A stretch of 60,983 nt of DNA from Nocardia amamiensis. Lineage in GTDB: Bacteria; Actinomycetota; Actinomycetes; Mycobacteriales; Mycobacteriaceae. A model generated the notes under the pieces. That model did not search any database. It saw nothing but the letters and a program-made list of their open reading frames with translations, and was not told the origin of the DNA. A program made the position numbers and the translations under genes. The stretch covers positions 1 to 60,983 of the forward strand of contig NZ_JADLQX010000037.1 of assembly GCF_015477605.1 (NCBI RefSeq), given 5' to 3'. Positions 55,868 through 60,983 of this stretch are shown piece after piece (positions within the stretch are counted from its first letter, which is position 1; each line of letters begins with the position of its first letter).

Positions 55868-56783
55868 GGATCGCCTCCAGCTCTTCGGGCACCGCGGGCT
55901 GCCCGACCACGCCATGGCGGGCGACGACGCTGTGGTAGAGCTCGGGGCGTCGGTCGCGCAGGTTGTACATGCCGCCGCCGCGTGCCAATTCGAGTGCGTG
56001 ATCGACGTCGACGGTCGCGGTGGCGAGACCGGGTTCGGTACCGGTGGTGGCGAGCAGGTCGCCGCCGGGGCCGACGATCTTGGCGCTGCACACGAAGCGC
56101 AACGAGCCGAACGTCCCGGCCTGGTTCGACGCGACCCACACCACCTGGTTCTCGACTGCGCGAGCGCGGTCGAAGATATCGAAGCGCTGGGTCCAGCGGT
56201 CGTCTTCGAGTCGTTCGGTGGTGGCGGTGCGGGCGGTGGGCCAGGCCGAGAGCGAGGTGATGATCTCCGCGCCGTCCAGTGCCAGCGCTCGTGCGGCTTC
56301 GGGGAATGCCTTGTCGTAGCAGATCTGCATGCCCATGCGGCCGACCGGTGTGTCGAAGGCGCGATATTCGGATCCGGCAGCGTAGCAGAGGTTTTCGCCG
56401 AGCGGCTGATGTACCTTGCGGTAGGAGCCCAGAACCCCGTCGCCGGTGAGTGTCGCGGCGGCGTTGTAGCGGAGATCGCCATCGGTTTCGCAAAATCCGA
56501 GAGTGACGACGAGTTCACCCGCCATCGCCGCGATGCGGCGCAGTTCCGGGCCGTCGAGGGTGAGCGCCGGCGGCAGACTGCGTAGACGGCGCTGCTTGGC
56601 CTCCTCGCTCTCCCCACCGCCGCCCAGGCTGGGCAGATAGCCGCCCAGGCAGGCCTCGGGCAGCACCAGTAATCGGCTACCGCGTTGCTGCGCCTGTTCG
56701 ATCAGCGAGCCGATGGTGGCGTAGCACGCCTCCATGTCGCGGCCGAATTCGGCGGCCGCCACGGAGATCGATAGTTCGGTCAT
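55860..56783 (-). CDS. Nitrilase (Nit1C type, catalytic triad intact)
   Basis: A 307-residue nitrilase-superfamily enzyme with the Glu-Lys-Cys triad: Glu43 (VLPEACLGG), Lys123 (SYRKVHQP) and Cys155 (MQICYDKAFPE). Nit1C nitrilases are linked to cyanide or nitrile nitrogen assimilation in Pseudomonas; the exact substrate is unsettled. ATG 56783 overlaps the GNAT-AIRS stop (ATGA), and the 3' end overlaps the NitG-like gene. It corresponds to NitC of that cluster. Confidence 0.92.
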   Translation of the reverse strand: MTELSISVAAAEFGRDMEACYATIGSLIEQAQQRGSRLLVLPEACLGGYLPSLGGGGESEEAKQRRLRSLPPALTLDGPELRRIAAMAGELVVTLGFCETDGDLRYNAAATLTGDGVLGSYRKVHQPLGENLCYAAGSEYRAFDTPVGRMGMQICYDKAFPEAARALALDGAEIITSLSAWPTARTATTERLEDDRWTQRFDIFDRARAVENQVVWVASNQAGTFGSLRFVCSAKIVGPGGDLLATTGTEPGLATATVDVDHALELARGGGMYNLRDRRPELYHSVVARHGVVGQPAVPEELEAIHA

Positions 56784-58246
56784 GAGTGTCCCAATCCGGT
56801 TACCGCGCTGTCGAGCGCGTGAGTGACTTCTCCGTCAGGCCAACGCAGCCGCACGCCGGGAGTCGCGCTGAGCACGCCACACACGGCGGTCGTCGCCGGG
56901 CCTACCGGGTTGACGGGGGTGCCGGGGCGATCGGCGGTGAGCATCGCGAAGCCGGGGAAGCAGGTGATCCAGTCGGCCAACTCGGCGCCCGGCGGGCGCG
57001 GGATGCGCGCCACATCGAGTTCGACCCCGACACCGCTGGCCTCGGCGAGCATGCCCGCGGTCCCGGCGATGCCGGCCATGCTGACATCCTTCGCGGCCTT
57101 CGGACCGGTGTCCGAGACGAACCGGCCCAGTGCCCGCAATTCCGTGCCGCTCCGGTGTGACGACGAATCCCATTGTCGCCCGGTATATCCAGACCGCCAG
57201 CCGCCGCCCAGATCAGCGGTCAGCCAGAGCTCGTCGCCGACCTCGCCGCCCCCTCCGGGCACCGGCCGGGCGGTACGGCCGAGCGCGGTGACCGACAGCG
57301 CCGCCGGGACACCCAACTGAGTGTGGCCACCCAGCACCGGCACCTCCCAGATACGGCTGGCGGCACCCAGGCCCCGGAGCACCCGGGTCAGCAGCGACCG
57401 GGTGGGCGCGGCGACCGCGTCGAGAAGGCCGATCGGTTCTGCACCCATCGCGGCGAGATCGTTGAGGTTGACCAGGGCCGCACACCATCCGGCCCATTCC
57501 GGGTCCCGTTCGACCATGGAGGGCAGGATCGCGTCGCACGCGGCGACCAGGTTGCAGCCCGGGACCGGTGCGCCGTCATCGCCTCGGAATCCGGCGCCGC
57601 CCAGTGTCATCGGTGTATCGCCCAACTCGGACAGCGCTTGCCCGAGCATTGCCTTGGTGGTTCGCGCCAGCCGCTCGATTCGGTCGATCGGCCAGCGCAT
57701 CTTCATGTGCGGTGTATCTGCCACGGTGGTTTCGGCGAGCGCTGTCCACCCGAGCTGGGAGAACAGCGACCGGTAGCGGGTTTGCACGGTGGCCTCGAAC
57801 CGAAGAACGTTATGGGTTTCGGCATAAGCGCACGCCGCTTGCACGAGCGCGCGGCCCACACCACGGGTGCGACGCCCGCAGTCCACCACCAATCGACTGC
57901 CGGTCCACCACCCGAGGTCTTCGGCGGTGGCCGGTGCCAGGCGCACTCCGCCCAGCAGGGCTCCGTCCGGGGCGATCGCGACCAGGATCTGGGCCCGGGG
58001 GTCGTCGTCGATGTCGTCGGCGTCGCTGCCTGCGAACAAGCCCTGCTCTGTAACGAAGTTCTGTCGGCGCAATGCGCGATAGACAGCGACATGTCGGGTA
58101 TCGGCGAGCTGGATGAGGAATCCGCGTGCGGGGTCGGCCGGGGAGGAATATCCGGAAAGGACGCAGTAATCCGGCGATGAAGCACCTACCCCGGACAGTT
58201 CGTCGATCCAGGATCGGGGTGCGGCAGTCGGTTCGGTCGTCGTCAT
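56780..58246 (-). CDS. Fused GNAT acetyltransferase-AIR synthase-like protein (NitE-NitF)
   Basis: A 488-residue two-domain protein. The N-terminal GNAT N-acetyltransferase domain (about residues 25-190) has CGRRTRGVGRALVQAACAYA, the acetyl-CoA loop. The C-terminal AIR-synthase/PurM/SelD-like ATPase domain (about 195-485) has MTLGGAGFRGDDGAPVPGCN, VNLNDLAAMGAEPIGLLDAV and DVSMAGIAGTAGMLAEASG. In CECT5344-type clusters these are separate genes nitE and nitF; a fusion (MSMEG_0567/Sll0786-like) is known in other genomes. ATG 58246 lies just after the radical SAM stop, with GGGAGG upstream. Confidence 0.9.
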   Translation of the reverse strand: MTTTEPTAAPRSWIDELSGVGASSPDYCVLSGYSSPADPARGFLIQLADTRHVAVYRALRRQNFVTEQGLFAGSDADDIDDDPRAQILVAIAPDGALLGGVRLAPATAEDLGWWTGSRLVVDCGRRTRGVGRALVQAACAYAETHNVLRFEATVQTRYRSLFSQLGWTALAETTVADTPHMKMRWPIDRIERLARTTKAMLGQALSELGDTPMTLGGAGFRGDDGAPVPGCNLVAACDAILPSMVERDPEWAGWCAALVNLNDLAAMGAEPIGLLDAVAAPTRSLLTRVLRGLGAASRIWEVPVLGGHTQLGVPAALSVTALGRTARPVPGGGGEVGDELWLTADLGGGWRSGYTGRQWDSSSHRSGTELRALGRFVSDTGPKAAKDVSMAGIAGTAGMLAEASGVGVELDVARIPRPPGAELADWITCFPGFAMLTADRPGTPVNPVGPATTAVCGVLSATPGVRLRWPDGEVTHALDSAVTGLGHS

Positions 58247-58247
58247 C

Positions 58248-59306
58248 TCAGCCTCCCGCGGTCTGCAGCACACTGCACGCCCCACACGCCGCGCATCCGG
58301 CCTTCTGGTCCGTGCCGAGCATGTCGGCCCGACGTAGCTCCGCTGCCACTCGCCGGGTCACGTCCTCGAGGACCGCCGCGGTCGGCGGGATCGCACCGTC
58401 GACGTCGACGGCCAGGGTTCCCGCGAGCGGCCGGAACGGCACCACGAACGGATACACGCCCATGGTGATGAGTTCCGCCGCACCCGAGACCAATTCGTCT
58501 GGGTCTTCGCCCAGACCGACGAGTAGATAGGTGGAGACCTGGTTACGGCCGAACACTCGCACTGCTTCGGCCCAGGCTGCCCGGTAGTCGGACAGCGGCA
58601 CGGTGGACTTTCCCGGCATCCATCGAGCACGCACTCGGTCGTCGAGCGACTCGACGTGGATGCCGATCGCATCGGCTCCCGCGTCGCGTAGCTCGCTCAA
58701 AGTCGCCAGGTCGCCGGGGGGCTCGCACTGCACCTGGATCGGAAGGGTCGGCACCGCTTGCTTGACGGCTCGCACACAGCGGGCGAGGTGCCTTGCACCA
58801 CGGTCTTTTCCGGCCGAGGTGCCGGTGGTCATCACCAGCTGCCGGATACCGTCGAGCCGCACTGCAGCCTCGGCGACTTCGGCGAGCTGATCCGGTCGCT
58901 TGACGGCGATCGTGCTGCCGGACGCGAGAGATGCCTCGACCGAACAGAATCGGCACCGTTGGTCTTCGCCGTAGCGGATGCAGGTCTGCACCACCGTGGT
59001 CGCCAGCACATCCTTTCCGTGCAGTCTGGCGATCTGCTCGTACGCCACGCCGTCGGCCGTGCGCAGGTCGTAGAAACGGGGTCGGCGCACCGGTTCGACG
59101 GTCACGCCGAGATCGGTGCCCTCGTAGAGCAGCCGATCGGCACGAATCGTGTATGGGCTCTCCGGGCGGAGGGGGATGGCAGCGCCGGCACCCCCGAACA
59201 GCACATGACCGTCGTCACTGGGGCCGGCACCGGAACGGCGCTGCACCGGCACATCGACGCGGATGCCCAAGAGTGCGAGATCTACTCGCGTGGATACCTC
59301 GGTCAT
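58248..59306 (-). CDS. Radical SAM protein, MSMEG_0568/NitD-like
   Basis: A 352-residue radical SAM enzyme. Its iron-sulfur motif is CIRYGEDQRCRFC, i.e. CX8CX2C, a non-standard spacing seen in this family. Other landmarks are DVLATTVVQTC, LVMTTGTSAGKDRGARHLA, ESLDDRVRARWMPGKSTVP and LLVGLGEDPDELV. The C-terminal GCAACGACSVLQ has three Cys, perhaps a second cluster. It would carry out the radical step of the Nit1C pathway; substrate unknown. It lies 10 bp after the first gene of the operon. Confidence 0.9.
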   Translation of the reverse strand: MTEVSTRVDLALLGIRVDVPVQRRSGAGPSDDGHVLFGGAGAAIPLRPESPYTIRADRLLYEGTDLGVTVEPVRRPRFYDLRTADGVAYEQIARLHGKDVLATTVVQTCIRYGEDQRCRFCSVEASLASGSTIAVKRPDQLAEVAEAAVRLDGIRQLVMTTGTSAGKDRGARHLARCVRAVKQAVPTLPIQVQCEPPGDLATLSELRDAGADAIGIHVESLDDRVRARWMPGKSTVPLSDYRAAWAEAVRVFGRNQVSTYLLVGLGEDPDELVSGAAELITMGVYPFVVPFRPLAGTLAVDVDGAIPPTAAVLEDVTRRVAAELRRADMLGTDQKAGCAACGACSVLQTAGG

Positions 59307-59316
59307 GACGGTCGGC

Positions 59317-59862
59317 CTACAGTTGGTAGGTGGAGTTGATGATGGCGCCCTTGCGGGCGTAGTGGATCAGCGCGTCCTGCACGTCCAGGGGATGCGCCGG
59401 GATCACACCTTCGATGAGGTCCTCCTCGCGGGCACCGTGCAAGGCGAGACCGAACCGGCAGGCGAACACCTTCCCGCCCTCCTTGATGAAGGTGGCGAGG
59501 GCCTCGTTGATGTTCTGCTCACCGGGGAACCCGCTGTCGCCGGTGGTCGGAAAGCCGCGGGTGGCAAGGCAGTTGATCGCGCCGGGACCGTAGAAGTAGA
59601 TGGCGGATTCGAAACCTTTGCGAAGTGCGCGCGTCGCCTGCAGGATGGCCACGAAACTCACCGACGATTCATGGGCGATGCCGTGAACCAGCGTGAAATA
59701 GGTTTCCCCTGCCTCCGCCTGATAGTCGGGAAAGATCTTGGTGCCGCCGTAGATACTGGTGCCCTTCGGCAGGGCCGGGTGCGGGATTTCGGCGAGCGAT
59801 TTCGCGATGTTCTCCTCGATCGCCTTGTCGATCTCAGAGGTCGATGTGGTGGGTGCCGACAT
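59317..59862 (-). CDS. MSMEG_0572/Sll0783-family nitrogen starvation response protein (NitB-like)
   Basis: A 181-residue protein, first gene of the Nit1C operon: GTSIYGGTKIFPDYQAEAGE, LVHGIAHESSVSFVAILQAT, AIYFYGPGAINCLATRGFP and KVFACRFGLALHGAREEDL. It has a DsrE/DsrF-like feel but I do not assign a reaction. It is the protein induced by nitrogen starvation in cyanobacteria (Sll0783 type). ATG 59862 has AGGAG 8 bases upstream. The promoter lies in 59863-60180. Confidence 0.9.
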   Translation of the reverse strand: MSAPTTSTSEIDKAIEENIAKSLAEIPHPALPKGTSIYGGTKIFPDYQAEAGETYFTLVHGIAHESSVSFVAILQATRALRKGFESAIYFYGPGAINCLATRGFPTTGDSGFPGEQNINEALATFIKEGGKVFACRFGLALHGAREEDLIEGVIPAHPLDVQDALIHYARKGAIINSTYQL

Positions 59863-60235
59863 GGTTCGTCTCCTGGGCGTGGTCGGTGGGAATTCGGTGA
59901 TTGGCAGTGCGCCCGCTGGTGTCCGGGTGGTCACCGATGGACCAAGTTCACGCTCGGCGTGTTTCCGGTTGGTCATCTGGGGAAAAATTGGAGGTTTCCG
60001 GATGCTCACCACGCACGTTTGTGAATGGGCTCACCAATCCCACTGTGACACAACATAATTGGTTACACCGCCAGCGTATCGCGGTGCCGCATGCGTTGGT
60101 GCGAAGTCGATGCGGTGTAATAGTCGTCCTGAATTTTTCGGTTTTCTGTTAATCGCATCGACCCAGTGCCCCTCGATTCGAAACTTAGACGAAACCGTTA
60201 CTGGGCTGTAGCGATCGCTGACGGACTCGACCTGA
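59863..60235. promoter_or_regulatory. Upstream region of the Nit1C operon
   Basis: About 370 bp without a gene. It is unusually A/T-rich for this genome (for example around 59980-60060 and 60120-60150), consistent with a promoter and regulator sites. A nitrogen regulator such as GlnR could bind here, but I see no clear GlnR box. No divergent regulator gene is present. Confidence 0.5.
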
Positions 60236-60436
60236 CCGGCAACCGGTAGCTACCCGGTCGCCACCTCCGTAGAGCTGGCCGAAGCCGTCGGGCGCGGGGT
60301 TATGGTGCTCGACACCCGGCACGTGCCGAGCACATGCCGGAATCCATTGGCCGGCTCGGTCAACATTCCGATGCACGAATTCGAGAGAACCGGCTCGCCG
60401 ATATTCGATGGCGGCGTGCGCGTGCCCGAACGCTGA
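60236..60436 (+). pseudogene. Rhodanese-domain fragment
   Basis: Between an in-frame TGA and the stop at 60434-60436 the frame reads PVATSVELAEAV, GVMVLDTRHVPST, LAGSVNIPMHEFERTG. That is the N-terminal half of a rhodanese-like sulfurtransferase domain (VLDxR then GSxNIPM). The catalytic Cys loop and the C-terminal half are missing, and no good start codon is present. Rhodaneses can detoxify cyanide, so its place beside a cyanide-linked cluster is notable, but the fragment is not functional. Confidence 0.6.
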
Positions 60437-60502
60437 TGGGGTAGGAATGAACCGTCCTGGACTGGTTGGAGGCTCCCGTTTTAGCAAGGGAGACTGTCAG
60501 TC

Positions 60503-60868
60503 ATGGGTGCACCACGGAAGTTCGACGAGGAGACTCGTGCTCGAGCAGTACGGATGTACCAGGACCGGATCCGCGAGCACGGCGAGTCGATGGCCGCGGT
60601 TGTGGACGGCCAACCGGCGCGTCTACGGGATACACAAACTCTGGCACGCCGCCTGCCGCGCCGGCCACAACCTCGGCCGCGACCAGCCCGCGCGGCACCC
60701 GGACCTGATCGGGCGGTCCTGGTCGCAACCGGTTCGGCCGGATCAGTGGTGGGTCGCCGATTTCACTTACTGCCCGACACTGGCCGGGTTCTGCTACACC
60801 GCGTTGTGCATCGACGTGTACTCACGCCGAATCCTCGGCTGGCGGGTGATGACCAGTAAGACCATGTC
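60503..60868 (+). pseudogene. IS3-type transposase remnant with internal deletion
   Basis: The start of an OrfA (MGAPRKFDEETRARAVRMYQ, DRIREHGES) is joined to part of an OrfB in another frame: NRRVYGIHKLWHAACRAGHN and DQWWVADFTYCPTLAGFCYT, with the first catalytic Asp, ending GWRVMTSKT. The region between and the rest of OrfB are missing. The right end is cut by the IS5-type fragment. Confidence 0.8.
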
Positions 60869-60983
60869 TCACATGGCTGATTTTGCTTTCGCCAGCTTCT
60901 TGAAGCAGGTGAGCGTGGCCGCCAACGTCAGGAAGCCCAGATAGTGAGTTCCTTTGCGGTCGTAGCGGATTGTGAGCCGGTGG
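60869..60983 (-). CDS. IS5-type transposase, C-terminal part (cut by window edge)
   Basis: Reads LTIRYDRKGTHYLGFLTLAA and LTCFKKLAKAKSAM then the stop at 60869-60871, the usual tail of IS5-family actinobacterial transposases. The 5' part continues beyond the window. It abuts the IS3 remnant, suggesting it inserted into that element. Confidence 0.75.
   Translation of the reverse strand, partial: HRLTIRYDRKGTHYLGFLTLAATLTCFKKLAKAKSAM

Noticed and set aside
1..60983. tRNA genes or CRISPR arrays
   Set aside because: No cloverleaf-like or regularly spaced repeat pattern was found; the only clear tandem repeat is the coding 9-bp repeat at 48793.

Overview
The window is high-GC actinobacterial DNA, most likely Nocardia or a close mycolate-forming relative. 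The support is strong codon bias to G/C at third positions, an Lsr2-type protein remnant, a DmbB-like haloalkane dehalogenase, the transglutaminase / alpha-E / ATP-grasp / rpsT block known from M. tuberculosis Rv2409c-Rv2412, and MSMEG_05xx-type families. No rRNA, tRNA or CRISPR array was seen.

1-14.4 kb is a conjugative or accessory segment. It holds an uncharacterised mobile-element protein, a 1,583-residue MobF relaxase-helicase, a phosphomannomutase and an XRE-TPR regulator. These are followed by a tightly coupled six-gene operon: small protein, DUF4254-like protein, one-TM protein, spore-photoproduct-lyase-like radical SAM enzyme, DEDDh exonuclease and NadR-like P-loop kinase. The operon ends at a 17-bp-stem hairpin and is my best candidate for an undescribed system.

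14.4-22.5 kb, minus strand, looks like a defence island. It has a 972-residue protein with eleven treble-clef zinc-ribbon repeats split by a Vsr/DUF559-like nuclease domain. Next to it is a three-gene SMC-type system (middle component, Rad50-like ATPase, large PD-(D/E)XK effector) resembling ABC-3C/Lamassu. The effector is broken by one frameshift.

22.5-40.3 kb mixes intact genes with a gene graveyard. Intact genes are a toxin-antitoxin pair, a TetR regulator and divergent partner, a haloalkane dehalogenase, an alpha/beta hydrolase, a FAD monooxygenase, a LuxR-type LAL regulator and an IS3 element. Broken or truncated pieces derive from SDR, DUF1206, SAM methyltransferase, RmlB, acyl-CoA ligase, CMD, LLM, ECF sigma and serine recombinase genes. 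Many breaks are single-base changes in short G or C runs.

40.3-46.4 kb is an ethanolamine module: an IclR regulator and APC permease on one strand, and eat-eutB-eutC divergent on the other. 47-51 kb is the conserved transglutaminase / alpha-E / ATP-grasp trio with rpsT, whose usual start codon reads GTC here.

52.3-59.9 kb is a complete Nit1C-type cluster on the minus strand (nitrogen starvation or cyanide assimilation). It includes a fused GNAT-AIR-synthase protein, a MSMEG_0565-type glycosyltransferase and two nitrilase paralogues. One nitrilase has the Glu-Lys-Cys triad. The other has Asp-Lys-Asp and should be catalytically dead. The window ends in a rhodanese fragment and two IS remnants.
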